Assembly: GCA_029222685.1 (NCBI GenBank)
Contig: JARHVB010000005.1
Span: forward strand, 186,001-250,000
Direction: 5' to 3'
DNA length: 64,000 nucleotides
Source of the DNA: Terripilifer ovatus
GTDB taxonomy: Bacteria; Pseudomonadota; Alphaproteobacteria; Rhizobiales; Beijerinckiaceae
A model generated the notes under the pieces. The model was not told the origin of the DNA. It saw only the letters and a program-made list of their open reading frames with translations, and made no database searches. Numbering within the stretch: the stretch's first letter is position 1; each line of letters opens with the position of its first letter. Position numbers and translations under genes: made by a program. Below are positions 34,924 to 43,785 of this stretch, piece by piece.

Positions 34924-36102
34924 ATGAAATTCAAGGCAAGTTATCTCGCTGCAGCAGTGCTGACTTTCAATCTCGCAGGACCGGCCTTCGCGCAAACGAT
35001 CAAGATCGGCAATATCGTCGCCACCGCAGGGCCCCTGAAAGGCGTGGCGGAGCCCGCCGTTGTCGCTGCCGACATAGCGCTCGCGGAAATCAACGCAGCC
35101 GGCGGTATCAACGGCAAGAAAGTCGAATTTGTCCGCTTCGAAACCGGCTCCGATCCGAAGCAGGCCTCGGTGGGCGCGCGCAAACTGGCACAGGACGACG
35201 GTGTGCTGGCTATTCTCGGCCCGTTCTCCTCCGGCGAATCGGCCGTCGCCTTCAACGACGCCGAAAGACTGAAAGTCTTGATGATGCCGAATTCAGCATC
35301 GACGCCCGGCCTCACCGACGGCAAGACCTACGGCTGGCGCTTGTCGGAAGATGAGGAGAAGCAGTTCGGCCGCCTGCTGCGCTCGATCAAAGCGAAGGGC
35401 GTGAAAGCCAATACGGCGGAAATCATCTACATTTCCGAAGAGGTAGTCTCGAATTCTGCCGGCACCAAGCTCTATCCCAAGCTGCTGGACGAAAACGGCA
35501 TCAAGCATGGCGCGCCGATCGCCGTGCAGTACAAAAGCTTCGACATGTCGGCGCAGGCTGCGCAGATCCTGCAGTCGAAGCCTGACCTCGTGGCCATCGC
35601 CGCCCTGCCCGACTCCGCCTCCAAGGTCATCAAGGAACTGCGCCGCCAGGGATATAAGGGTCGTATCATCGGATCGCAGATATTTTCGGATCCGAACGTC
35701 GTAAAACTGTTCGGACCCGAAGGCGAGGGTACGATCATGGTCGCCGGCTTCTGGCGCGGCTTCAACGCCCGCGCGCAGGCCTTCAACGACAAATTCGTCG
35801 CCGAGGCGAAGAAGCGCGGCATCGAGAAGGCCGGCGCGCATCACTCGGATGCGCAGACTTACGACACCCTTTTCCTGATGAAACAGGTCATGGAGAAGGC
35901 CGGCGTCACCGGCGATCCGGCCAAACTGGAACAGGAACGCGCCGCTATCGTCGCCGGCATGAAGGGCGTCAAATTCTCCGGCATCCTTGGCGACAATATC
36001 TGCTTCGCCGGCAACGATGCCGAGCTGCCCGGCTACATTATCGAGATCAAGGATGGCCAGTGGACCAAATTTGACGAGGCGCCGGCAGACAAATGCAATT
36101 AA
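34924..36102 (+). CDS. LIV-type ABC transporter substrate-binding protein, diacid operon
   Basis: 392 residues. Signal peptide MKFKASYLAAAVLTFNLAGPAFA, mature start QTIKIGNIVATAGPLKGVAEPAVVAADIALAEINAAGGINGKKVEFVRFETGSDP. Type I periplasmic-binding fold. AGGAGAG precedes the ATG. A stable stem-loop follows the gene, as often seen after binding-protein genes, which helps set a higher expression level. Based on the downstream enzymes I infer a short branched or unsaturated diacid as ligand. Confidence 0.92.
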   Translation: MKFKASYLAAAVLTFNLAGPAFAQTIKIGNIVATAGPLKGVAEPAVVAADIALAEINAAGGINGKKVEFVRFETGSDPKQASVGARKLAQDDGVLAILGPFSSGESAVAFNDAERLKVLMMPNSASTPGLTDGKTYGWRLSEDEEKQFGRLLRSIKAKGVKANTAEIIYISEEVVSNSAGTKLYPKLLDENGIKHGAPIAVQYKSFDMSAQAAQILQSKPDLVAIAALPDSASKVIKELRRQGYKGRIIGSQIFSDPNVVKLFGPEGEGTIMVAGFWRGFNARAQAFNDKFVAEAKKRGIEKAGAHHSDAQTYDTLFLMKQVMEKAGVTGDPAKLEQERAAIVAGMKGVKFSGILGDNICFAGNDAELPGYIIEIKDGQWTKFDEAPADKCN

Positions 36103-36131
36103 GATTGAGCATCGATCATTCCTACATAAAC

Positions 36132-36150
36132 CGGGCGCTCCGCGCCCGGC
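36132..36150 (+). terminator. stem-loop after binding-protein gene (attenuator-like)
   Basis: CCGGGCGC-TCC-GCGCCCGG, 8 perfect GC-rich pairs with a 3-base loop and no T run. It lies between the binding-protein gene and the lyase gene. It probably protects the upstream mRNA or partly terminates, rather than ending the operon. Confidence 0.6.
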
Positions 36151-36171
36151 CTCAGAGAGAACTGTAAGAGC

Positions 36172-37032
36172 ATGGCTGACAAAAGCATCCGGCAAGCGAT
36201 CGCCAACGGCGACTTCATTCTTGCACCCGGCATCTTCGATCTCATATCGGCGCTGATTGCCGATCGCATGAATTTCAAGGCGCTTTACGTGACAGGCTAC
36301 GGCACCGTGGCCTCCTATCTCGGCATTCCCGACGCCGGCATCGCCACCTATCGCGACATGGTTGAGCGGATCGCGCAGATCGTGAAGCGCACAAAAACGC
36401 CGGTGATCGCCGATGCGGACACCGGTTACGGGGGCCTGCTCAACGTGCGCTACACGGTGCAGGGCTATGAGGACGCCGGCGTTTCCGCCATCCAGATCGA
36501 AGACCAGGAGTTTCCCAAAAAGTGCGGTCACACGCCCTACCGGCGCGTGGTTCCGCTCGAGGACATGGTCCGCAAGATCGAGGTCGCCGTCGATAGCCGG
36601 AAAAGCGACGATTTTCTCATCATCGCGCGCACCGATTCACGCACCGGCCTGGGTCTTGAGGAAGCGATCAGGCGCGGTAAAGCCTTTCGCAAAGCCGGCG
36701 CCGACGTGGTCTTCATCGAGTCGCCTGAAAGCGAAGCGGAAATGCGGCGGGTTGCGCAGGAGATCGAGGGCCCATTGTTCGCCAATATGGTCAACGGCGG
36801 CCGCACGCCGCTGCTCTCCGCTGCAAAGCTGAAGGAACTCGGCTACGCGATCGCGATTCATCCCGCCGTCGGGTTCCTCGCCGTCGGCGCCGCATTGACG
36901 AGCGCTTACGGCGATCTCCTGAAGAATGGCGAGACGTCGGCCGACATCGATCTCTACCCGTTTGCCGAATTCAACAAGCTCCTGGGCTTCGAAGATGTCT
37001 GGGAGTTCGAGCAACGCTTTGCCCAGGTCTGA
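36172..37032 (+). CDS. isocitrate lyase/PEP mutase-family C-C lyase (2-methylisocitrate or 2,3-dimethylmalate lyase type)
   Basis: 286 residues. Mg-binding strand PVIADADTGYGG, then AIQIEDQEFPKKCGHTP with the catalytic Cys118 in KKCGH, followed by IIARTDSRTGLGLEEAIRRGKAF and a C-terminal region GYAIAIHPAVGF. The Cys sets it apart from oxaloacetate decarboxylase and PEP mutase relatives that lack it. It is expected to cleave a 2-substituted malate-type acid by a retro-aldol/Claisen step into a keto acid such as pyruvate plus a carboxylate. It directly precedes a LeuCD-like hydratase, an arrangement reminiscent of dimethylmaleate hydratase plus dimethylmalate lyase in anaerobic nicotinate degradation. 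Lyase chemistry is confident, substrate inferred. Confidence 0.85.
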   Translation: MADKSIRQAIANGDFILAPGIFDLISALIADRMNFKALYVTGYGTVASYLGIPDAGIATYRDMVERIAQIVKRTKTPVIADADTGYGGLLNVRYTVQGYEDAGVSAIQIEDQEFPKKCGHTPYRRVVPLEDMVRKIEVAVDSRKSDDFLIIARTDSRTGLGLEEAIRRGKAFRKAGADVVFIESPESEAEMRRVAQEIEGPLFANMVNGGRTPLLSAAKLKELGYAIAIHPAVGFLAVGAALTSAYGDLLKNGETSADIDLYPFAEFNKLLGFEDVWEFEQRFAQV

Positions 37033-37035
37033 ACC

Positions 37036-38460
37036 GTGACGAAGAACATCGGGGCTCCTCGGACGCTTTACGACAAGCTGTGGAGCAGCCATGTCGTGCG
37101 CGACTATGACGACGGAACTTCGCTGATCTACGTCGATCGTCATCTGCTGCACGAGGTAACGACGCCGCAGTCCTTCGTCGCCCTCGACCAAGGAAAGCGA
37201 ACCATTCACCGTCCAGCGTCGAACCTGGCCGTGCCCGACCATGCCGTGCCGACCGAACATCGCGACCAGCCGATCGCCGATCCGCTGGCGCGCGCCCAGA
37301 CCGAACGGCTCACCAGCAATACAAGCCGCTACGGACTAGAACTGATCGATCTGCACGATCCCCGCCAGGGCATCGTGCATATCGTTGGCCCCGAACAGGG
37401 TTTTACCCTGCCGGGCATCTTCCTCGCCTGCGGCGACAGCCACACCGCGACGCACGGCGCCTTCGGTACGCTCGCCGTCGGCATCGGCGCCAGCGAATGC
37501 GCCATCGTCATGGCGACGCAATGCATTCGCCAGGTGCGGTCAAAAACCATGCGCATCGACATCACCGGAACCCCCAGCGAGTTCATCTGCGCCAAGGACA
37601 TTGCTCTGGCCATCATCGCCAGGATCGGCGCCAACGGCGCCTCCGGCCATGCGGTCGAATATGCAGGCCCCGTCGTCGAGGCCATGGACATGGCCGCACG
37701 GATGACCCTGTGCAACATGTCGATCGAGTGCGGTGCCCGCGCCGGCTTCATCGCGCCGGATGAAACCACCTTCGCCTATCTCGAGGGGCGCCCGATGGCG
37801 CCGAAGGGCGAAAATTGGAAGGCCGCGGTCGCCTATTGGCGCACGCTCGCCAGCGATCCGGGCGCAGTCTATGACCGCGTCGAGACGATCGATGTCTCCG
37901 ATCTCGCCCCCACGATCACCTGGGGCACCAGTCCCGAAGAGGCATTGCCGGTGACAGCTCGCGCGCCCGATCCCGCGCTTGAACACAACCCCGCCAGAGG
38001 CGCGCGACAGCAGCGCGCACTGAACTACATGGGCCTGACGCCCGACACAGCGCTGATCGGTATCCGCATCGATCGGGCTTTCATCGGTTCCTGCACCAAT
38101 GGCCGCATCGAGGACCTGCGCGCAGCCGCCGCTATCGCCCGCGGCCGCACCGTCGCCGCGCATGTCCGCGCCATGGTGGTGCCGGGTTCCGGCCTCGTGA
38201 AGCGTCAGGCTGAGGCCGAGGGACTGGCCGACATCTTCCGCAGCGCCGGCTTCGAATGGCGCGACGCCGGCTGCTCCATGTGCGTCGCCATGAATTCGGA
38301 TCGGCTGGCGCCGGGCGAGCGCTGCGCCTCCACGTCCAACCGCAATTTCGAGGGCCGGCAGGGGCCCGGCGGGCGCACCCATCTGATGAGCCCCGCTATG
38401 GTCGCGGCAGCCGCGGTCAGCGGCTGCATCGTCGATGTACGGACCATGGGGTCGGCATGA
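37036..38460 (+). CDS. aconitase-family hydratase large subunit (LeuC-like)
   Basis: 474 residues, 3-isopropylmalate dehydratase large-subunit fold. The [4Fe-4S] ligands are Cys353 in FIGSCTNGR and Cys413/Cys416 in GCSMCVAMN. GDSHTATHGAFG, NMSIECGARAGFIAPDETTF and STSNRNFEGRQGPGGRTHLMSPAMVAAAA are all present, so it should be catalytically complete. The GTG start at 37036 is 3 bases after the lyase stop, and the family N-terminus TLYDKLWSSHVV follows. No leuB or leuA is nearby and the operon carries a transporter and a lyase, so a catabolic (de)hydratase of the maleate, citraconate or dimethylmaleate hydratase type is more likely than leucine synthesis. Confidence 0.87.
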   Translation: MTKNIGAPRTLYDKLWSSHVVRDYDDGTSLIYVDRHLLHEVTTPQSFVALDQGKRTIHRPASNLAVPDHAVPTEHRDQPIADPLARAQTERLTSNTSRYGLELIDLHDPRQGIVHIVGPEQGFTLPGIFLACGDSHTATHGAFGTLAVGIGASECAIVMATQCIRQVRSKTMRIDITGTPSEFICAKDIALAIIARIGANGASGHAVEYAGPVVEAMDMAARMTLCNMSIECGARAGFIAPDETTFAYLEGRPMAPKGENWKAAVAYWRTLASDPGAVYDRVETIDVSDLAPTITWGTSPEEALPVTARAPDPALEHNPARGARQQRALNYMGLTPDTALIGIRIDRAFIGSCTNGRIEDLRAAAAIARGRTVAAHVRAMVVPGSGLVKRQAEAEGLADIFRSAGFEWRDAGCSMCVAMNSDRLAPGERCASTSNRNFEGRQGPGGRTHLMSPAMVAAAAVSGCIVDVRTMGSA

Positions 38461-39074
38461 TGCAGCCGTTGACCCGCATCTCATCCCGTGCTGTCTATCT
38501 GCCGGAACCCAACATCGACACGGACGCGCTGTTTCCGGCGCGCTATCTGTTGCTGATGGAGCGCAAGGGGCTCGGGGAATACCTCTTCCGCGACCGGCGT
38601 TTCCTTGCCGATGGAACGCCCATCGCAGGCTTTCCGCTCGATGCTGCGGATGCGCAAGGCGCCCAGATCATCATCGGCGGCCCGGGGTTCGGCTGCGGCT
38701 CGAGCCGCGAACAGGCGGTGTGGGCGCTTTACGAATATGGCATACGCTGCGTGCTCGCCCCCGACTTCGGCGACATCTTCGCCAACAATTGCGCCAAGAA
38801 CGGGTTGCTTGCATCAAGGATGCCGGCGAGCATGATCGAAGCGCTGGGCGCCGCGGCGCAGGCCGGCGAGACGTTCGACATCGACATCGAGGCGCGCCAG
38901 ATTCGCGCCGGCGCGATCACCACGGCTCTGAATGTCGCCGACAACGTCCGCGCCGCCCTGCTCAACGGCTGGGACGATACGGATATCATCCTTGCCGAGG
39001 ATGGCGAACACATCGCGGCGTTCGAGCGCCTGCACAGACAGCGGCAGCCCTGGCTTTTCGAACAAACGCCGTGA
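38457..39074 (+). CDS. aconitase-family hydratase small subunit (LeuD-like)
   Basis: About 205 residues, swivel domain. NIDTDALFPARYLL, the GGPGFGCGSSREQAVWALYEYGIRCVLAPDFGDIFANNCAKNGLL core and the substrate-recognition loop between them are typical of LeuD/DmdB-type subunits. The ATG overlaps the large-subunit stop (ATGA), and a second ATG follows immediately. In this group the loop after NIDTD decides substrate; here it reads LLLMERKGLGEYLFRD, differing from what I recall of the leucine enzyme. Confidence 0.87.
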   Translation: MMQPLTRISSRAVYLPEPNIDTDALFPARYLLLMERKGLGEYLFRDRRFLADGTPIAGFPLDAADAQGAQIIIGGPGFGCGSSREQAVWALYEYGIRCVLAPDFGDIFANNCAKNGLLASRMPASMIEALGAAAQAGETFDIDIEARQIRAGAITTALNVADNVRAALLNGWDDTDIILAEDGEHIAAFERLHRQRQPWLFEQTP

Positions 39075-39117
39075 ACGGCGGCTTTCCCCCATCACACAGA
39101 ACCAAGGAGAGACCATC

Positions 39118-39867
39118 ATGAGCAAGGATTCGCAAGGCTGGCGCAAGAAATTTGGTGTCATCGGACCGTCGACGAACACGATCGTTCAGCCGGATTTCGA
39201 CGACATGCGGCCTTACGGCGTTACTAATCACTATCGCGGCATCTTCACGCCCGATGCCAATGCGGTGAGCAACGAGAGCTTCCGCGCCGGCGCCGAAACC
39301 ATTGCCGGCAATACGCTGGACGCCGTGACCAATGTCATGACGTGTTCGCCCGACTATCTCGTCCTGGGCATGTCGGCCGTGACGTTCTTCGACGGCGGCA
39401 CGGGTGCTGATCGCTTCCAGAAACAGGTGGAGGAACATTCCGGCCTGAAGATCAGCTTCGGCAGCCACGCCTGCACGGCAGCGCTCAACACTTACGGCGG
39501 CGTGAAGCGCATCGCCGTGGTGTCGCCTTACTGGCCGGTCATGAACACGGAAGTTGCTCGCTATTTCGGCGACATGGGCTTCTCTGTCGTGCGCGACATT
39601 CCCCTGCAATGCCCGTCCTGGACCAGGATCGCCCACATCGGCACGCCGGAATTGCGGGACGCGCTGCGTAAGCTCGATGGCGACGATGTCGACGCCATCG
39701 TTCAGGTCGGCACCAACCTTTCGATGGTGCGCCTTGCCGCGGCAGCCGAGCTTTGGCTCGGCAAGCCGGTCATCGCCATCAACACCGCCACCTATTGGCA
39801 CGCCCTGCGCGCGAATGGGATTCAGGACAAGATGCCGGGCTTCGGCCGGCTGCTCGAGGAGTTCTGA
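39118..39867 (+). CDS. maleate isomerase/arylmalonate decarboxylase-fold protein lacking both catalytic Cys
   Basis: 249 residues in the Asp/Glu racemase superfamily: FGVIGPSTNTIVQPDFDDM, FRAGAETIAGNTLDAV, VLGMSAVTFFDGG, GGVKRIAVVSPYWPVMNTEVARYF, AIVQVGTNLSM, PVIAINTATYWHALR. The two positions that hold Cys in maleate isomerase are both Gly here (Gly84, as in arylmalonate decarboxylase, and Gly198). Cys119 in SHACTA is present but not at a known catalytic position. AAGGAG precedes the ATG. Last enzyme gene of the diacid operon. It could be an isomerase or decarboxylase with different chemistry, or a non-catalytic partner. Confidence 0.75.
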   Translation: MSKDSQGWRKKFGVIGPSTNTIVQPDFDDMRPYGVTNHYRGIFTPDANAVSNESFRAGAETIAGNTLDAVTNVMTCSPDYLVLGMSAVTFFDGGTGADRFQKQVEEHSGLKISFGSHACTAALNTYGGVKRIAVVSPYWPVMNTEVARYFGDMGFSVVRDIPLQCPSWTRIAHIGTPELRDALRKLDGDDVDAIVQVGTNLSMVRLAAAAELWLGKPVIAINTATYWHALRANGIQDKMPGFGRLLEEF

Positions 39868-40010
39868 TGGCGGCTTGCCGATCCGGATCGGCGGCCTCCA
39901 CGCATGATATGACTGGGATATCCATCGAGCCTGTCGACCCGAACGCCCGTTTGCGATAATGACCTTCGGGATCATATCGGTTCGACGATTGAAGGGTTCC
40001 CGGTAATCAG

Positions 40011-40736
40011 ATGATGGCAAAAGCTGTCCAAAAGGCTGGGCGCATCCCGACCAAAAAACTTTCCTTCGAGAAATATCCGCAATCCCTCCGCGATGCCGCT
40101 TACACGGCAATCCGGCACCGCATCATGACATGCGCGTTCAAGCCTGGGGAGTTCATCAACGAAGCCCGCGTGTCGGCGATGCTGGGCATCGGCCGCACGC
40201 CCGTGCATCAGGCGATCGACCGCCTGATGCTGGAAGGCATGGTGATCGTGCTGCCGCGAAAGGGCGTTTGCGTCAAGGCGGTCAGCCTTGACGAGATCAT
40301 GGAAATCATCGACATCCGGCTGCTGAACGAAACCTATTGCGCGCGCCTGGCGGCGCAGCGGGCCTCCCACGACGAGGTCGCACATCTCTCAGACATCCTG
40401 GCGCGGGCGCAGCAGTGGATCGAGGCGCGAAGCACCGAAAATCTGATGCTGCTGGACGGCGAATTTCATTCCGTCCTGGCAAAGGCATCCAAAAATGCCG
40501 TCCTTGCCGACGTACTATTGAAGCTTCACGACCGGTCTTTGCGGTTCTGGTTCCTGTCTCTCGACCAGCCCGGCCATCACCAGGCCGTCCAAAGACAGCA
40601 TCAGGCGGTTCTGGACGCGATCAGGAAGGAGGATGCTCAGGCCGCCGAGGACGCCATGCGCCACCATATCGAGGCGTTCCGGCGCAACATCATCGACAAG
40701 CTGTCCGGCGTGAGTGAAGCGGCGCTGAAGCGATGA
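40011..40736 (+). CDS. GntR-family regulator, FadR subfamily (FCD domain)
   Basis: 241 residues. HTH AYTAIRHRIMTCAFKPGEFINEARVSAMLGIGRTPVHQAIDRLMLEGMVIVLPRKGVCV, then an FCD domain with IIDIRLLNETYCARLAAQ, DGEFHSVLAKASKN and the metal-type histidines of HHIEAFRRNI. It lies 143 bases after the diacid operon on the same strand and probably responds to its substrate or product. The TTTTGTATACAAAA site before the operon is the leading target. Confidence 0.9.
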   Translation: MMAKAVQKAGRIPTKKLSFEKYPQSLRDAAYTAIRHRIMTCAFKPGEFINEARVSAMLGIGRTPVHQAIDRLMLEGMVIVLPRKGVCVKAVSLDEIMEIIDIRLLNETYCARLAAQRASHDEVAHLSDILARAQQWIEARSTENLMLLDGEFHSVLAKASKNAVLADVLLKLHDRSLRFWFLSLDQPGHHQAVQRQHQAVLDAIRKEDAQAAEDAMRHHIEAFRRNIIDKLSGVSEAALKR

Positions 40737-40765
40737 ACATCGCCGCAACGCTCGAGTGACCGCGT

Positions 40766-42010
40766 TCAGTCGGCAGGCCCAGTGATCGCAGCGGCGCGTC
40801 TCTGCATGGTCAGCATCGACGAGCGCATCAGGAAGTCATGCGCCTTAACCGGATCTGCCGCGGTCTCCGCCAGTTCGGCAAAATTGCGTTCGCGCGCATC
40901 AGGATCGCTCGTCTCGAGCCGCTTCTTGTTGGCGATGGTCTGCGCCTGAACGAACTCGATCGAAACGGTTCTCCGCTGCAGCGAATACAGATCGAGAGCC
41001 GCCTCCGGCGCGCCGTTCAGCATGACCTCGGTTAGCTTCTCGCTGAGGTTGGCTGCGTCCTGCAGCCCGCCGTTAAGCCCCATGCCGCCGATGGAATTGT
41101 TCACATGCGCAGCATCGCCCGCCAGCATGATCCGGCCTTTCCGGAAGGTCGAGGCGACGCGCTGGTGCGTCGTATACAGGTTGCGATGCACGACATCATA
41201 GGGCCTCGATTGCGGAAAGAATTTCTGCAGGCGGGCCTGAACCGCCTCGTCGCTCATCGTGATCTCGGGATCGATATTCGGATCGGACGGGAATACGGCG
41301 CGCCACAGGCCCGGCGGCCCGTTGCCGGCAACCTTGAAGCAATTACACCATTCCTCCGGGTCGGCGATATAGGTCCGCGTGCAGAAACCGCGATGCTTCT
41401 CGAAATCGAACGGCGTCGACAGGACGAGAAAGCGCTCCTCCCAGGTAAACCCTTCAAATGCGATTTCAGACTGCTTGCGCACGGTGCTGCGGCCGCCGTC
41501 GGCACCGATGAGATAGGCGCCGTCATGGCGGCTGACGCGGCCTTCATGCAGGACATCGGCGAAGACGCCGGAACTGTCCTGGCCGACATCCTGGACCGCA
41601 TGGTCGAACAGCACTTCGACATTGGGGAGATCGGCCAGTCTGTCCAGAATGAGCCGCGATGTCTTGAACTGTTCGCATTGCACGACATAGGGAAATGCCG
41701 TCACATCCTTCAGCAGGGCATGGTCGAATTCGGCCACCTTGCGCTGGCTCGGGCGATCCCAGAACTGGAACACCGGCGCAACCAGTCCATGCGCCGTCAT
41801 GTCTTCCACGAGCCCGGCCTTATCCAGCACCTCCAGAGTGGCGGGATGCGTGGTCGCCGCGCGCGGATCGTCCTGAATGGTCGGATTGACGTCGAAGACA
41901 CGGACGTTAAGGCCCGCCCGTCCCAGCAACAGGGCGCTGAACAGACCGACGGGCCCGCCGCCGGCAATCAGTATCAAATCTTGGTTTGTCGTCACGCCAG
42001 CACCATCCAT
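40766..42010 (-). CDS. FAD-dependent aromatic-ring monooxygenase, paralogue of the one at 29910
   Basis: 414 residues. LILIAGGGPVGLFSALLLGRAG (FAD), LIGADGGRSTVRKQ (DG motif), IMLAGDAAHVNNSIGGMGLNGGLQDAANL (second FAD motif). C-terminal FLMRSSMLTMQRR resembles FLMRSSMIQSLRD of the 29910 protein, and the two align throughout. The gene is downstream of a taurine/nitrate-type ABC operon on the same strand, but a strong hairpin separates them. Together with the other copy it suggests two related hydroxylation steps or substrates. Confidence 0.87.
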   Translation of the reverse strand: MDGAGVTTNQDLILIAGGGPVGLFSALLLGRAGLNVRVFDVNPTIQDDPRAATTHPATLEVLDKAGLVEDMTAHGLVAPVFQFWDRPSQRKVAEFDHALLKDVTAFPYVVQCEQFKTSRLILDRLADLPNVEVLFDHAVQDVGQDSSGVFADVLHEGRVSRHDGAYLIGADGGRSTVRKQSEIAFEGFTWEERFLVLSTPFDFEKHRGFCTRTYIADPEEWCNCFKVAGNGPPGLWRAVFPSDPNIDPEITMSDEAVQARLQKFFPQSRPYDVVHRNLYTTHQRVASTFRKGRIMLAGDAAHVNNSIGGMGLNGGLQDAANLSEKLTEVMLNGAPEAALDLYSLQRRTVSIEFVQAQTIANKKRLETSDPDARERNFAELAETAADPVKAHDFLMRSSMLTMQRRAAAITGPAD

Positions 42011-42068
42011 ATTCGATCAAGACTCAGAAACGAAGGGGTGTGTTGAGATTCACGTCAGACCGCGCCGA

Positions 42069-42096
42069 AAATGCCGGTTCTCGAGAACCGGCATTT
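42069..42096 (-). terminator. 28-base perfect palindrome after ABC permease gene
   Basis: AAATGCCGGTTCTC followed by its exact complement, centred on CTCGAG. Read on the minus strand it forms a 14-pair stem whose 3' edge is GCATTTTC, located 32 bases after the ABC permease stop and 59 bases before the next gene start. Most simply a factor-independent-like terminator of the ABC operon; an operator role for the monooxygenase gene is possible. Confidence 0.6.
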
Positions 42097-42127
42097 GCTG
42101 CCGGTATCACGTGAATATCGGCACACC

Positions 42128-42988
42128 TCAGCCGCCATCCCGGCCGGACATCTCCGTCTGCCACGGCGCCACGCGCCGCTCGATCCAGCCCACCAATCCA
42201 TTGAGCAGGGTCGCCAGCACCATCAGCACGATCACCGGCACGAACATCCGCGCCGTATCGAAATTGTTGGCGGAGTTGATGATGATGCCGCCAAGGCCCG
42301 AAATGGCCGTGAAGAATTCAGCGATCACCATGGCGACGACCGCGCGGCCGACGGCGAGCTTGATGCCGGCCATGATGTAGGGGATCGTCGCCGGCAGGAC
42401 GATGCGCCGCAGAATGGTGAAGTCGGACGCCACAAACGACTTGCCGACCTCGATCAGCGTCTTGGGCACGGCACGCACGCCAAGCCATGTGTTGATGACG
42501 ATCGGAAACACCGCCATCAGGAACACCACCGACGCCTTGACCGCGAAGCCGAGGCCGAGCAGCAGCACCAGAAAGGGAACCAACGCCACCAGCGGCATGG
42601 CATAGGCCGCCGTGATGAAGACGCCGATCGCAGCCTCAAGGGTGCGCGAGCGGCCGATCAGCAGCCCGAGCGGCACGCCGACGATGATGGAGAGGCCATA
42701 GCCGACAAGAAAGGCCTGCATGCTCTGCCAGAGCGCGCGTCCCAGCAGCCCGCTCTTCAGCAGGTCCCATCCGGCGGCTGCAATCGCCGATGGATACGAG
42801 CCGAAAATCGGATCGACACCGCGGCCAAAAAATTCCCATGCGCCGATGACGCAGACGACGGACAGGGTCGTGATCATCCAGGCCGGGGTTTCACGAGCGA
42901 CCGTCACGGGCTCGTCGGACACGGCAGATGGGGCCGCGATGGGCGTCGATGTCGGTGACATCCTGTTCAATCCTTCAGCGATTGGCAT
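42128..42988 (-). CDS. taurine/nitrate-type ABC transporter permease (SsuC/TauC-like)
   Basis: 286 residues, about six membrane segments. VGYGLSIIVGVPLGLLIGRSRTLEAAIGVFITAAYAMPLVALVPFLVLLLGLGF and the conserved MAGIKLAVGRAVVAMVIAEFFTAISGLGGIIINSANNF loop are typical. Its start overlaps the ATPase stop as TGATG. Last gene of the binding-protein / ATPase / permease operon. Confidence 0.92.
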   Translation of the reverse strand: MPIAEGLNRMSPTSTPIAAPSAVSDEPVTVARETPAWMITTLSVVCVIGAWEFFGRGVDPIFGSYPSAIAAAGWDLLKSGLLGRALWQSMQAFLVGYGLSIIVGVPLGLLIGRSRTLEAAIGVFITAAYAMPLVALVPFLVLLLGLGFAVKASVVFLMAVFPIVINTWLGVRAVPKTLIEVGKSFVASDFTILRRIVLPATIPYIMAGIKLAVGRAVVAMVIAEFFTAISGLGGIIINSANNFDTARMFVPVIVLMVLATLLNGLVGWIERRVAPWQTEMSGRDGG

Positions 42989-43776
42989 CAGTGACGTTGC
43001 TCATTGGCGTTGTGCAGCGCTTTCCATACGACGTAACGCGTCTCCGCGAATTCCTTGGATCCGCGCAGCGTGCCGAGATCGCCGCGCGGACGCGGCAGGT
43101 CGACCTTGATGATTTCCTGTACGGACCCACCTCGCATGACGATGATCCGGTCGGCCAGGAGAACGGCCTCGTCGAGGTCATGAGTGACAAAGACGATGGT
43201 CTTTTTGGTTCGAGCCTGGATTTCCAGCAGCTCGCCCTGGAGACTTTCGCGCGTTTGCGCATCCAGGGCGCCGAACGGCTCGTCCATCAGCAGGACCTCG
43301 GGATCGATCGCCAGCGCCCGCGCGATACCGACGCGCTGCTTCATGCCGCCGGACAATTGGTAGGGGCGGCGGTTGGCCGCATCCTTCAAGCCGACGAGAT
43401 CGAGATAGCGCATGGCCGTGTCTTTCAGCTCCGCCCCGCGCATGCCCTTGAGCTCGAGACCGAACATGATGTTCTGCAGCGCCGTCAGCCATGGCAGCAG
43501 TTCGGCATGCTGGAAGACCAGGCCGCGATCATAGCCGCAGCCCTTGACCATTTTGCCCGCCACCATGACGTTGCCGCGGCTCGCCGTTTCCAGCCCCATG
43601 AGGATGCGCAGGGCCGTCGTCTTGCCGCATCCGCTCGGCCCGATCAGAGTCACGATTTCGGACTGGCCGACCTCGAAACTGACCGACTTCAGCGCCGAGA
43701 TCTTCTGAACCTGGTTGTCGACACGAAGTGCAAACACCTTGGAAACGTCGGTAAAGCTCACCTGGTTTGTCGACAT
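42988..43776 (-). CDS. taurine/nitrate-type ABC transporter ATP-binding protein
   Basis: 262 residues. Walker [18 protein letters not shown], signature [15 protein letters not shown], Walker [21 protein letters not shown], and [18 protein letters not shown]. Sits 9 bases after the binding-protein gene. Confidence 0.93.
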   Translation of the reverse strand: MSTNQVSFTDVSKVFALRVDNQVQKISALKSVSFEVGQSEIVTLIGPSGCGKTTALRILMGLETASRGNVMVAGKMVKGCGYDRGLVFQHAELLPWLTALQNIMFGLELKGMRGAELKDTAMRYLDLVGLKDAANRRPYQLSGGMKQRVGIARALAIDPEVLLMDEPFGALDAQTRESLQGELLEIQARTKKTIVFVTHDLDEAVLLADRIIVMRGGSVQEIIKVDLPRPRGDLGTLRGSKEFAETRYVVWKALHNANEQRH

Positions 43777-43785
43777 ATTATTCGC

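Noticed and set aside
37036-39074. Leucine biosynthesis genes leuC and leuD
   Set aside because: The genes are intact aconitase-family subunits, but there is no leuA or leuB nearby and they are embedded between a C-C lyase and a maleate-isomerase-fold protein in an importer operon, so a catabolic hydratase is more likely.
42069-42096. Operator for the FAD monooxygenase
   Set aside because: A 28-base perfect palindrome just after a permease stop with a T-rich edge is more simply a terminator; kept only as a second possibility in the feature.
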